A stretch of 44,639 nucleotides of DNA, taken from contig CAADGY010000158.1 in assembly GCA_900696665.1 (NCBI GenBank), forward strand, positions 1 to 44,639. The letters are read 5' to 3'. Origin of the DNA: an uncultured Acidobacteriota bacterium. Its GTDB lineage: Bacteria > Acidobacteriota > Terriglobia > Bryobacterales > Bryobacteraceae. Each line of letters begins with the position of its first letter. Position 1 is the first letter of the stretch. Both the position numbers and the translations under genes were made by a program. Below, piece after piece: positions 8,721 to 17,069 of the stretch. Below the pieces are notes generated by a model. It was not told where the DNA came from and did no database searches. It saw nothing but the letters and a program-made list of their open reading frames with translations.

Positions 8721-9946
8721 GCGCTGGATACGTGCCGTTGAAGGTTGAGGGAGCGGCGGAGGAAGGCGTCATTGCCCTCAGTTGCAGGCTGGAGAACCAG
8801 TCTGCTCAGCAATGGAAGCCGTCCGATGGACTGGCCCTCGGCTGGCAGGTCTATGATCCTGAATCCAGCCTGTTCATTCAGGAAGGAGAATGGATTCCGC
8901 TCAAGGAGAATATCCCTCCGGGCGGATACACTGACTTCGCGTTTCGCCTGCAAATTCCGCCTTATCCCGGCACATATCGCATTTATGTCTCACTTCGTTC
9001 GCCAGCAGGCTGGTTTTTTGCGCGTGGCCTGCCGATGCTGGTGGTGGATGCGCGAGTGGATGATTTTGGGCGGGTTTATCCCGAACGCACACGTATTACG
9101 ACGCTGAGAAGACTCAGGTTGCTCAACGTGCCGGATTCGCTCCGCCGCATAGCGCAACGCTTCGTATCGGTGCTTTGGGGCAACCGGGCGCTGATTTCCT
9201 CTATGGTGAAGCGGGACCTTCAGGCTCGCTATCGGGGTTCGTTTGGCGATGTCCTCTGGACCGTTCTGAACCCGGTATTGCTGATGGCCACCTACTTCTT
9301 TGTCTTCGGCGTGGTATTGCAGGCCAGGTTTGCGAATGACCCGAGCAGCGCCGGATTCGCATTGTATTTCCTGGCCGGCATGTTGCCGTGGCTGGCTTTC
9401 GCCGAAGCGGTGGGACGCGCGCCCGCTTCCATGCTGGAGCACAGGAATTTCATCAAGAAGCTGCTCTTTCCGGTCGATATCGTTCCGGTCACTCAGACGC
9501 TCGCCGCTTTAATCACCGAAGCGTTCGCGGTGCTCATCTTCATCGGATTTGTGCTTCTGACGCGAGGGAGCATTCCAGTGACAGCCTGCTGGTTTCCAGC
9601 AATCCTGATTCCACAGGTGCTTTTTACTCTGGGGGCGGCATGGTTCTTTTCGGCGCTCGGGGTTTTTGTGCGCGATCTGGGACAGATTATGGGCTACGTG
9701 CTGACCCTATGGTTTTTTTTAACTCCCATCTGCTATCCCGAAACGCAAATCCCTGCCGGTGCGATGGGCATACTCGGGAAAAATCCGATTTACACCCTGG
9801 TGCGCTCTTACCGCGCTATCTTTCTGGAAAATCAGGCGCCGGCGTTCGCGTCGACGTGGAAGCTATGGCTCCTTTCCGTCCTCGTTTGCGCCTTTGGCTT
9901 CGTTTGGTTTCAAAAGCTTCGCAAGACTTTCGCCGACGTCATCTGA
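8717..9946 (+). CDS. ABC-2 type polysaccharide export permease with N-terminal beta-sandwich domain
   Basis: This is the membrane subunit of a Wzm-like ABC exporter for surface polysaccharide. The protein has 409 residues from an ATG that overlaps the previous stop. Residues about 1-115 are a soluble beta-rich domain resembling the Wzt carbohydrate-binding/immunoglobulin-like fold (repeated V/I alternation, FRLQIPPYPGTYRIYVSL). From about residue 150 the ABC-2 permease begins, with the amphipathic VKRDLQARYRGSFGDVLW motif and about six membrane segments, ending in FGFVWFQKLRK. No partner ATPase is encoded in the window. In known O-antigen exporters such a domain is fused to the ATPase, so its position on the permease is unusual. 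Confidence 0.82.
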   Translation: MSAGYVPLKVEGAAEEGVIALSCRLENQSAQQWKPSDGLALGWQVYDPESSLFIQEGEWIPLKENIPPGGYTDFAFRLQIPPYPGTYRIYVSLRSPAGWFFARGLPMLVVDARVDDFGRVYPERTRITTLRRLRLLNVPDSLRRIAQRFVSVLWGNRALISSMVKRDLQARYRGSFGDVLWTVLNPVLLMATYFFVFGVVLQARFANDPSSAGFALYFLAGMLPWLAFAEAVGRAPASMLEHRNFIKKLLFPVDIVPVTQTLAALITEAFAVLIFIGFVLLTRGSIPVTACWFPAILIPQVLFTLGAAWFFSALGVFVRDLGQIMGYVLTLWFFLTPICYPETQIPAGAMGILGKNPIYTLVRSYRAIFLENQAPAFASTWKLWLLSVLVCAFGFVWFQKLRKTFADVI

Positions 9947-9984
9947 TGAGAAAATAGAACTAACGGGTGCAGGTAGAGGGGCGG

Positions 9985-10371
9985 ATGAAAACGGGACTGG
10001 TGGTATTCGCGCACGGATCGCGTATCGAATCCGCCAATGAGTCCGTGCGCATAACGGCGGCGGCGCTTGCGCGCGAAGGCAGTTATGAATTGGTCGAAGC
10101 GGCGTTTTTGGAACTGGGTACGCCTGACCTTGCAAAAGCGATCGGCATTCTGGTAAAACAAGGGGCAAATCGCATCGCCGTAATCCCGTATTTTCTTACG
10201 CCCGGGTTGCATGTCGACGAGGATCTGCCGCGAATCGTCGACGGGATTTCCCGCATCTATAACGGTGTCAAGATCTATGTGACTGCACCGCTCGACGGGC
10301 ACCCGGCGCTTGTTCGCGTACTCCTTGATCGTGCGCGAGAGGCTGTGGAGAGCTTTCGTGGCGGCGAGTGA
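9985..10371 (+). CDS. cbiX: CbiX-like sirohydrochlorin chelatase (short form)
   Basis: CbiX inserts Co(II) (or Fe(II) in SirB-type enzymes) into sirohydrochlorin on the way to cobalamin or siroheme. The 128-residue protein is a single-domain short form. The metal/substrate histidine lies in VFAHGSR near the N-terminus, and a second in the PYFLTPGLHVDEDLP stretch, both hallmarks of class II chelatases. The ATG at 9985 has GAGGGG upstream; an in-frame GTG at 9967 is possible but has no good site. It overlaps the reductase gene downstream by 14 bases. No other tetrapyrrole genes are nearby, so metal preference cannot be judged. Confidence 0.83.
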   Translation: MKTGLVVFAHGSRIESANESVRITAAALAREGSYELVEAAFLELGTPDLAKAIGILVKQGANRIAVIPYFLTPGLHVDEDLPRIVDGISRIYNGVKIYVTAPLDGHPALVRVLLDRAREAVESFRGGE

Positions 10372-11086
10372 GGTAATTGAGTTTGGGAGGTTCACGCTGA
10401 GAGCGAGACTGATTGAGTACCGGGACCTTGCGTACGACGTGCGGCACTTCGTGTTTGAAGTGCCGGAAACCGAACGCTTGACGTTTGCCCCCGGGCAGTT
10501 TTTCTCGTTCATGGAGCAGCTCGACGGCAAGATGGTGACGCGTGCTTACTCGATTGCGTCTCCTCCCGACGGCAACCGTTTCGATCTCTGCTTGAACAGG
10601 GTGAAGGAAGGTCTGTTTTCGCCACACCTGTTTCATCTGGAACCGGGCGATGAGGTCGAGGCCAAAGGGCCGTATGGCACTTTCGCTTTGCGGCAGCCGG
10701 CGAGCGACTCTGTGATGATCGCCACCGGCACCGGGATTGCTCCGTTTCGCTCCATTCTTCTGTCGCAGGTGCCTTCCGACACCGAGAATCAATATACACT
10801 CCTGTTTGGCGTCCGCTACGAGGAGACACTACTTTACCGGGAAGAGTTCGAGGCACTCGGCAATACTCACCCGAATTTCCGTTTCTGGCCCACCTTGACC
10901 CGTCCGGAACCAAAATGGGCGGGGCGTGTAGGGCGAGTGCAACAGCATCTGCTGGAAGCTCTGGAAGAGCGGCGCGATGTCGACGTTTATATCTGCGGCC
11001 TGAAGGAGATGGTGAACGATATCCGCGGACGGCTTAAGGAGTTGGGCTTCGAGCGCCAGCGGGTGATTTACGAAAAGTACGACTGA
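10358..11086 (+). CDS. Ferredoxin-NADP reductase-like flavoprotein
   Basis: This protein has an FAD-binding barrel and an NAD(P)-binding domain of the ferredoxin reductase superfamily, so it likely moves electrons between NAD(P)H and a one-electron carrier. It has 242 residues from a GTG at 10358, behind GGAGAG and inside the 3' end of the chelatase gene. The FAD motif RAYSIASPP (R-x-Y-S) sits near residue 60, the GPYGTF loop near 105, and the pyridine-nucleotide motif IATGTGIAPFRSIL near 120. The VYICGLKEMV element near 210 is the usual C-terminal nucleotide contact. The overlapping chelatase suggests coupled translation, possibly supplying reduced cofactors. The redox partner is unknown. 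Confidence 0.87.
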   Translation: MAASEVIEFGRFTLRARLIEYRDLAYDVRHFVFEVPETERLTFAPGQFFSFMEQLDGKMVTRAYSIASPPDGNRFDLCLNRVKEGLFSPHLFHLEPGDEVEAKGPYGTFALRQPASDSVMIATGTGIAPFRSILLSQVPSDTENQYTLLFGVRYEETLLYREEFEALGNTHPNFRFWPTLTRPEPKWAGRVGRVQQHLLEALEERRDVDVYICGLKEMVNDIRGRLKELGFERQRVIYEKYD

Positions 11087-11102
11087 ATCGTACAATCGTT
11101 TC

Positions 11103-11321
11103 GTGCCTCAGGGTTTCACCAGGATTTTGGCGATGGCCGTGCTGGCCATAGTTGTGTTTGCGGCTACAACTGGTCTTCTGATGTTCGCGATACCGGCGCC
11201 GCTCAGTTCCACGGATTACCTGGTGATTGGCTCGGCCGCAACCTTGATTTCACTCAGCACCGTGTTCGCCGCAGTCGCACTCTCCGGCCGCCTGCCGCAA
11301 AAAGAACGCAGGATACGCTAG
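11103..11321 (+). CDS. Small two-helix membrane protein
   Basis: A 72-residue product with two hydrophobic segments (about residues 9-29 and 38-62) and a basic C-terminal tail (LPQKERRIR). It starts at GTG 11103, only 16 bases after the reductase stop, so it would be the last member of the plus-strand run. I do not recognise a family. The spacing and membrane pattern make it plausible, but there is no strong ribosome binding site. Confidence 0.5.
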   Translation: MPQGFTRILAMAVLAIVVFAATTGLLMFAIPAPLSSTDYLVIGSAATLISLSTVFAAVALSGRLPQKERRIR

Positions 11322-11405
11322 CGCATTTTTGTTCGCCGGTATTGCCCGGTTTTCCGTTCTGGTGGAATCCAGACTTCGAAGCGCTGTCCGGTGTCGTTCC
11401 TTCTA

Positions 11406-12251
11406 TCAGAGCGGCCGAATCCTGATGTTGCGGAACCAAACTTCGTCGACGTGGTGTTGTAAGGCGATGGAGGTCTGTTTCTTCGGCTGCTTTGTAAGAA
11501 GTTCGTAGACTGGTGATTGAGTGGTCCAGCGCTCGGCAAGTTGTTTTGCGATTTCAGGCGAGTCGAGTGAAGTGTCTACTATTTTGGCTCCGTTCAGCCA
11601 ATGTTGTACGTGGTTCCCCCGCAGAATGATACGCGACTCGTTGAATTCGCCAGCCGGGCGGACCGCAGGCTTGACTGGCGCAACAAGTGAGTAGATCGAA
11701 CCGGCAGAACGGTCGGCATTGCGGTGCGCATCAGGGTGCTTGTCGTTATCGATAAGTTGATATTCGAAAGCGATGACGTACTCTTCGTAGCCTGCTCCTA
11801 GAGGAATGCCGCTTCTGCTCGAGGTGCGATGCAGTAGCTCGTAATCCACCGTATCCTCAAATCTCTTAGCGTCGGGGTTCAGCTTGCCTTCTATGAGGCA
11901 CACCCGATCCTGTATCCGGTACTTGACGCCGCTATTGCCTCCGGAAGAAATTTTCCAATCGAATGCCAGTTCGAAATTACCGAATCGATCTGTAGTGACG
12001 AGATCCTCGCGGATGCGTGGTTTCTCCACTGCTTTGATACATCCGTCCTCGACCACCCAGGCGTCACCGGAGGGAGATTTGGCTGTGGGATCTTCCCACC
12101 CGGCCAGGGTCTTACCGTCAAAGAGCAAACGCCATCCGGCGGACTGTTCCTCGGAAGTCAATTGATTGTGGCGGACCTGAGAAAACGGACTGGAACAGTT
12201 CATCAGGAACAAAGCGCATAAGAATACCACGGAGGGCAAGCGGACCATCAT
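11406..12251 (-). CDS. DUF1080 (3-keto-disaccharide hydrolase-like) lipoprotein
   Basis: DUF1080 proteins have a concanavalin-like jelly-roll fold; characterised relatives hydrolyse 3-keto-glycosides, and many members are secreted sugar-acting proteins. From the ATG at 12251 the protein has 281 residues. Residues 1-20 are a lipoprotein signal with lipobox LMNC, so it should be lipid-anchored. The family opening WRLLFDGKTLAGWE is at about residue 40, followed by EDLVTTDRFGNFELAFDWK and the SGGNSGVKYRI element. A GTG start 13 codons upstream is possible; neither start has a strong binding site. It is convergent with the preceding operon and divergent from the acetamidase-like gene. The substrate is unknown. 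Confidence 0.85.
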   Translation of the reverse strand: MMVRLPSVVFLCALFLMNCSSPFSQVRHNQLTSEEQSAGWRLLFDGKTLAGWEDPTAKSPSGDAWVVEDGCIKAVEKPRIREDLVTTDRFGNFELAFDWKISSGGNSGVKYRIQDRVCLIEGKLNPDAKRFEDTVDYELLHRTSSRSGIPLGAGYEEYVIAFEYQLIDNDKHPDAHRNADRSAGSIYSLVAPVKPAVRPAGEFNESRIILRGNHVQHWLNGAKIVDTSLDSPEIAKQLAERWTTQSPVYELLTKQPKKQTSIALQHHVDEVWFRNIRIRPL

Positions 12252-12332
12252 AGTATCAGGGTAAAGTAAACCTCGTGTGGAGTGCGCCACTCGCCTTATA
12301 GAGGCGGGGAGCTTGACCGGGGAGGCAAGCGT

Positions 12333-13340
12333 ATGAGTCGAATTCTAATCTTTGTGTTGGTTGCCGCCACAGCGGCAGCGGAGACACACGAAATTTATCC
12401 GGAAACGCACTCGCGTGTGTTTTCGGCGTTCAAGGAACCGGTGCTGCGTGTGAAATCAGGTGATACAGTGATCACGCGAACCTGGGATTCAGGCGGGCAG
12501 GACTACAAAGGCGTTCGCCACATTCAGCATCCATATGTCTATCCGGAGAGTGGGAATCCCTTGATGGGCCCTTTCTATATCGAAGAGGCCGAGTATGGAG
12601 ATGCGCTCGAAGTACACCTGGATAAGGTGCGGCTGAACAGGAATTGGGGATATACGTCGTACCGGCTCATTCCTGGGGGGCTAAGCAACCTCGAAGACCT
12701 ATACAGGAATTTCTACAAAATGGACGCTCTGCGGCCCGGGCGTGCCGACCTGATCCCGTGGGATATAGACCTGCAGCGCGGCGAGGCAAGCCCGCGTCTG
12801 CTTGAGGGAAAGGGATTTAAGGTGCCGGTACGGCCGATGCTGGGTTGCATCGGAGTCGCCCCGCCTGGTGAGGTAGTGCAGACTTCGGGTCCCTCTTCGA
12901 CGCACGGCGGCAACATCGACTACAACGATATCGTCGAAGGAGTGACGGTGTATTTTCCGGTGTACCACAAAGGTGCATTCTTCTATGTGGGAGATGGTCA
13001 TGCGGTGCAAGGTGATGGAGAAGGGCTGGGAACCGGAGTGGAAACATCGCTCGACGTGCAGTTCACCGTGAAGGTACACAAAGGAAAACGGCTCAGTATC
13101 CCGCGCCTCGTGAACAGGGAGTATATCGTGTCGATCGGCAGTCAGCCGGAGTTCCACAGCAGTATGGATTTCGGCCTTCGGATGGCAAATTCGGACATGA
13201 TCCGCTGGCTGACGAGTGAGTACAAGCTTACCGCCCCAGAAGCACATCTGCTGATGGGCACCGTGGTGCAGCACAAGATTGTGACGTACTTTGGCACCAT
13301 TGCGACGCTGATTCGGCGGAAGTACCTTCCGAGCCCGTAG
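12333..13340 (+). CDS. Secreted acetamidase/formamidase family protein
   Basis: Members of this family hydrolyse short amides such as formamide or acetamide, usually in the cytoplasm. This 335-residue copy instead carries an N-terminal signal peptide (residues 1-16, ending ATAAAE), implying periplasmic action. GGGGAGG lies seven bases before the ATG at 12333, so the upstream in-frame starts are rejected. Family elements include PRPMLGCIGVAPPG, SGPSSTHGGNIDYNDI and GDGHAVQGDGE, which carry the metal and substrate residues. It is followed after 46 bases by the M28 peptidase gene, so both may scavenge nitrogen. Actual substrate is inferred from family only. Confidence 0.88.
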   Translation: MSRILIFVLVAATAAAETHEIYPETHSRVFSAFKEPVLRVKSGDTVITRTWDSGGQDYKGVRHIQHPYVYPESGNPLMGPFYIEEAEYGDALEVHLDKVRLNRNWGYTSYRLIPGGLSNLEDLYRNFYKMDALRPGRADLIPWDIDLQRGEASPRLLEGKGFKVPVRPMLGCIGVAPPGEVVQTSGPSSTHGGNIDYNDIVEGVTVYFPVYHKGAFFYVGDGHAVQGDGEGLGTGVETSLDVQFTVKVHKGKRLSIPRLVNREYIVSIGSQPEFHSSMDFGLRMANSDMIRWLTSEYKLTAPEAHLLMGTVVQHKIVTYFGTIATLIRRKYLPSP

Positions 13341-13386
13341 CTGGACTTCCGCGAGTTGCCGGTCTGGTCTGAACCGTCTTACGCTA

Positions 13387-14889
13387 ATGGCAGGTCTTTC
13401 CCTCCGTATGATTTCGGTAAAGCTCTCCGGCATTTCGTTATGCTGCATCCTGGCCCTGGTCCCAGTTCAAGGGGTATATCCGGATGCAAGAACAACTCCG
13501 CTCATCCACGTTTCCACGGCGCTGGCGGCCGCACTGGAGCAGATTACGCCGGACCGGCTGAAAGGCGATGTATCCTTTCTTGCGTCTGATGCTCTGGAAG
13601 GACGCGCCACGCCGTCTCGGGGGCTGGAGGTTGCCGCTGAATACATCGCCGCGAGATTCCGTGCCGCCGGTTTGGAACCCGCCGGTACGGAAGGTTATTT
13701 CCAAATTGCCGGCAGGATACACCGCACGGCGAACCTGGAGGGATTCCGGTTGGAATTGCGCAATGGCGATCAGATACTGAGGGCCAATGCCGGGGATGTT
13801 GCGCTTGTGAATGACGAAGCGGTGGAGATCGATCGCGCCTCTGTTTACAAAGTCAGCTCAGAATCTTCGGGCTCGCTCAAAGCAACGGATATTGAAGGTA
13901 AGGTTGTTGTCTTCCTGGTTCCGGAGGGCAGGGAAGGCCGCTCGCGGCTCCGGTCGATTAGGAGAATGGGTGCCGCTTTGGTGATCGCGATCGCCGACAG
14001 GAATGATTTTGCGGCGTCGATGGACAGACTCCTCGATCCTGCCGCAATGGATAAGGCTAGTCCGCTGGTGGTGCTTGACACACTGCATGGTCGCGAGTTT
14101 GCCGAAAGCCTACCGGGCGGCGACACCGTGGCTACGGCGTCAGTGACAATTTCGAAGGCGCTCGATGAACGCGTGGATTTGAAGAACGTGGCCGGCTTGC
14201 TTAGGGGCTCAAGTATAGATCCCGGGCTGCGCGATAGCGTCGTTATCCTTTCCGCTCATTACGACCACATAGGCATCGGCACTCCGCGGGATGGTGACAA
14301 GATCTACAACGGCGCGAATGACGATGCCAGTGGGACTGCGGCCGTCATCCAAATAGCGTCCGCATTGGCCTCGCTTGAGCAGCGGCCGAAGCGGAGCATT
14401 CTCTTTATGGCATTTTTTGGAGAGGAACGTGGACTTCTGGGTTCCAGGCACTACGTCAGGCACCCGTTGTTTCCGTTTGATCAGACTGTTGCAAATGTCA
14501 ACTTGGAGCAACTTGGGCGCACGGACGGATACGACAGCAGGAAGCTCGCGACGGCAACCCTTACAGGTTATGGGTACTCCAACATCCCAGATCAGTTTCA
14601 ACGGGCAGGCGAACTCACCGGGGTGAAGGTCTTGAGCCAGGGCGATACGAACAGATATTTCTCACGAAGCGACAACTACTCCTTCGCCCGCCGCGATATT
14701 CCCGCGCACACACTGGCCGTTCTGTTTGAGTTTCCGGACTATCACGGGGTTGACGACGAGTGGGAAAAACTTGACTATGACAATTTCGCCAAGGTGACCC
14801 GGATGGCGGCGTTGGGCACATTCTTCATAGCAGATGATCCCGTGCGCCCGCACTGGAATGAAACGATGCAGAAGAAGAGCGCGGAGTAG
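13387..14889 (+). CDS. Secreted M28 family zinc peptidase with PA-like insert
   Basis: M28 enzymes are two-zinc aminopeptidases or carboxypeptidases. The protein has 500 residues; the hydrophobic stretch within residues 8-30 is a signal peptide or anchor. Start choice between ATG 13387 and ATG 13408 is open because neither has a clear binding site. A PA-like domain spans about residues 130-250. The catalytic domain shows the zinc-binding pattern in order: SAHYDH, GANDDASGTA (bridging Asp), FGEERGLLGS (paired Glu), NLEQLGR (Glu where many members have Asp) and YHGVDDEW (His). It probably degrades peptides in the periplasm. It converges with the E2 gene, 29 bases between stops. Confidence 0.9.
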   Translation: MAGLSLRMISVKLSGISLCCILALVPVQGVYPDARTTPLIHVSTALAAALEQITPDRLKGDVSFLASDALEGRATPSRGLEVAAEYIAARFRAAGLEPAGTEGYFQIAGRIHRTANLEGFRLELRNGDQILRANAGDVALVNDEAVEIDRASVYKVSSESSGSLKATDIEGKVVVFLVPEGREGRSRLRSIRRMGAALVIAIADRNDFAASMDRLLDPAAMDKASPLVVLDTLHGREFAESLPGGDTVATASVTISKALDERVDLKNVAGLLRGSSIDPGLRDSVVILSAHYDHIGIGTPRDGDKIYNGANDDASGTAAVIQIASALASLEQRPKRSILFMAFFGEERGLLGSRHYVRHPLFPFDQTVANVNLEQLGRTDGYDSRKLATATLTGYGYSNIPDQFQRAGELTGVKVLSQGDTNRYFSRSDNYSFARRDIPAHTLAVLFEFPDYHGVDDEWEKLDYDNFAKVTRMAALGTFFIADDPVRPHWNETMQKKSAE

Positions 14890-14910
14890 GCCGCAGGTGC
14901 AGCCTACTCC
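14883..14910. terminator. Hairpin between convergent genes
   Basis: A perfect nine-base inverted repeat, GGAGTAGGC and GCCTACTCC, with a ten-base loop, overlaps the peptidase stop codon and lies between two converging genes. Neither strand has a T-run after it, so efficient intrinsic termination is doubtful. Confidence 0.3.
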
Positions 14911-14918
14911 ATCAAGAA

Positions 14919-16322
14919 TCAGAGGACTTCTTCAGACCAGTTCTCGAGAATACTCTTTACCTTGCCGGTGAACTGATCCGCCAATGCTCCGTCAATCAGC
15001 CGGTGATCGAAAGTAAGTGACAGATAGCAGGACGAGCGGATTGAAATTGCATCGTCAATCACCACGGGAATCTTCTCCACAGCGCCCACGCCAAGGATAG
15101 CTACTTGCGGCTGATTGATCACTGGTGTAGCGAACACACTACCGTAGGTTCCAAAATTTGTGATCGAAAAGGTACCGCCCTGCACTTCATCTGGTTTCAA
15201 TTGCCGCGATCGGGCGCGCGCGGCGAGATCGACGATGGAGCGCTGCAGGCCCACCACTGTCTTTTCGTCGGCTTGCCGGATGACGGGAACAATCAGTCCG
15301 TTCTCCAATGCGACGGCAATACCAATGTTGATTTCATTGTGATACAGGATGTTGTTCCCTTCCAGGGAAGCGTTAACAATAGGGTACGCTCTGAGAGCCT
15401 CTGCGGCGGCGCGAGCAACAAAAGGCAGGAACGTGAGCGAAAATCCGTACCTGGCCTGGAACTCGGACTTGTGGCGCTCTCGCAGCTTCGCCACTTTGGT
15501 CATGTCCACCCGATGGACGGTAGTGACGTGTGCCGAAGTGCGTTTGCTGAACACCATGTGCTCCGCGATTTTCGAACGCATAATGCTCATCGGCTCCACA
15601 CGTGTTTTCGCCTGCTCGGCACGCGGCACCGCGGGGGCCGGAGGCTGTGCCATTTCCGGCGCCGGCATCTGTGGTGCAGCTTGTGCTGGGGCGGCAGGCT
15701 GAGCTGGTGCGGGTTCGGCAGGCGCCTGCGCCTGTGACACGGTACGTGCGGCCTGGGCCGAGATATAAGATTCAATATCTGCTTTTGTTATGCGGCCACC
15801 TGCGCCCGTTCCCTTCACTTGCCGCAAATCGATGTTATATTCGCGGGCCATTCGCTTAACGAGCGGAGATAGCGGACCCTGGACTTCTGCCCCTGCAGGC
15901 TTTGCTTGCGGTTCAGGGGCCGGTGCCGCGGCTTGTTTCGGTTTTTCGCGCCGATCCTCACTCTCTGCCTCTGCCGCCGCCTGCTGATCGGGCGCTTTGT
16001 CCGCCTTGGGAGGCACAGCGCTGTCAGGCTTCTTCTCAGGGGCTGCGTGGTCAGGTTCGCTTTTGGCTGGTGCGGCCGCTCCACTACCGCCTTCATCAAT
16101 CCTGGCAACAATGGTGTTTATCGCAACTGTATTGCCCTCCTCCACGAGGATTTCGGAAAGGACACCAGCGGCGGGAGAGGGTATTTCCGTGTCGACCTTA
16201 TCTGTTGAAATCTCGAATAGCGGCTCGTCGCGTTCGATTCTCTCACCGGCCTTCTTCAGCCATTTGGTAAGCGTACCTTCCACAATGCTCTCGCCCATTT
16301 GGGGCATGACCACGTCTGTCAT
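14919..16322 (-). CDS. Dihydrolipoamide acyltransferase (E2) of a 2-oxoacid dehydrogenase complex
   Basis: E2 carries the acyl group on lipoyl-lysine and passes it to CoA. The 467-residue protein has one lipoyl domain (residues 1-75, lipoylated Lys42 in STDKVDTEIPSP), an Ala/Pro/Glu-rich linker, a peripheral-subunit-binding domain around residues 148-190 (VKRMAREYNIDLRQVKG), a second Ala/Pro-rich linker, and the acyltransferase core with the catalytic DHRLIDGA near residue 440. The layout fits 2-oxoglutarate (SucB) or branched-chain (BkdB) E2; the sequence alone does not decide between them. It is the last gene of a minus-strand set with lpdA and lipB, starting 30 bases after lipB. No E1 gene is in the window. 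Confidence 0.93.
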   Translation of the reverse strand: MTDVVMPQMGESIVEGTLTKWLKKAGERIERDEPLFEISTDKVDTEIPSPAAGVLSEILVEEGNTVAINTIVARIDEGGSGAAAPAKSEPDHAAPEKKPDSAVPPKADKAPDQQAAAEAESEDRREKPKQAAAPAPEPQAKPAGAEVQGPLSPLVKRMAREYNIDLRQVKGTGAGGRITKADIESYISAQAARTVSQAQAPAEPAPAQPAAPAQAAPQMPAPEMAQPPAPAVPRAEQAKTRVEPMSIMRSKIAEHMVFSKRTSAHVTTVHRVDMTKVAKLRERHKSEFQARYGFSLTFLPFVARAAAEALRAYPIVNASLEGNNILYHNEINIGIAVALENGLIVPVIRQADEKTVVGLQRSIVDLAARARSRQLKPDEVQGGTFSITNFGTYGSVFATPVINQPQVAILGVGAVEKIPVVIDDAISIRSSCYLSLTFDHRLIDGALADQFTGKVKSILENWSEEVL

Positions 16323-16352
16323 AATTCTCCTCGCTTATAAAAACTTGTTCGA

Positions 16353-17069
16353 TCAGCAATGTCTCTCTGCCTGAACCGCAGACAGAGGCAAACCGGCCGG
16401 CTCCGGAGAGCACGCGGCAGCCGTATTCTCCGAGACGGCCCGATACCCGAAAATGCAGGCAAATTGGCGTATGATGGCTGCCTGAACCTGCTTGCAGTCC
16501 ACCTGACGGCCGAGTTGCTTTAGGGATGTGACGGGCTTTGTGAGCCCACACGGAACAATATATTGAAAATAGCGCAAATCGGTATTCACATTCAGCGCGA
16601 AGCCGTGTGACGTTATCCAGCGGCTTATGTGAACACCAATGGCGGCGATCTTTGCTCCACTCACCCACACGCCTGTATGCCCGTTAGCGCGTTCCGCGGC
16701 GACATCGAACTCGGATAAAGATCGAATCAGGACTTCTTCCAAAGCCCGGACATAGGCGACCACGTCCCGTTTCCACTGCTTCAGGTCGATAATCGGATAT
16801 CCGACGACTTGACCCGGCCCGTGGTAGGTAACATCGCCGCCCCGATCGGTGCGATAGAACAGGATGCCGGCCCGGGCAAGCGTGTCTTCTCCCGCGAGCA
16901 GGTTCGCGATATGGCCATTACGGCCCATAGTGACAACATGCGGGTGTTCGACGAAGAGCAATTGATCCGGGATGAGGTCCTGTTTCCGGCGTTGAACCAG
17001 TTCATGCTGGTGCCGCGCCGCCTTGTCGTATTCCAGACATCCGAGATCGCGCACTTCGCAATCACGCAT
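16353..17069 (-). CDS. lipB: Lipoyl(octanoyl) transferase
   Basis: LipB transfers octanoyl from acyl carrier protein to the lipoyl domains of E2 and GcvH proteins, the first step of lipoate synthesis. The 238-residue protein starts at ATG 17069, inside the lpdA stop region (eight-base overlap); the longer in-frame start at 17117 lies well inside lpdA and is rejected. Catalytic Lys140 (SGAKIAAIGVHISRW) and Cys174 (IVPCGLTKPVTS) are present, with the RGGDVTYHGPGQVVGYPI signature at 77-94. Its place between lpdA and E2 ties lipoylation directly to the complex that needs it. No lipA is seen in the window. Confidence 0.95.
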   Translation of the reverse strand: MRDCEVRDLGCLEYDKAARHQHELVQRRKQDLIPDQLLFVEHPHVVTMGRNGHIANLLAGEDTLARAGILFYRTDRGGDVTYHGPGQVVGYPIIDLKQWKRDVVAYVRALEEVLIRSLSEFDVAAERANGHTGVWVSGAKIAAIGVHISRWITSHGFALNVNTDLRYFQYIVPCGLTKPVTSLKQLGRQVDCKQVQAAIIRQFACIFGYRAVSENTAAACSPEPAGLPLSAVQAERHC

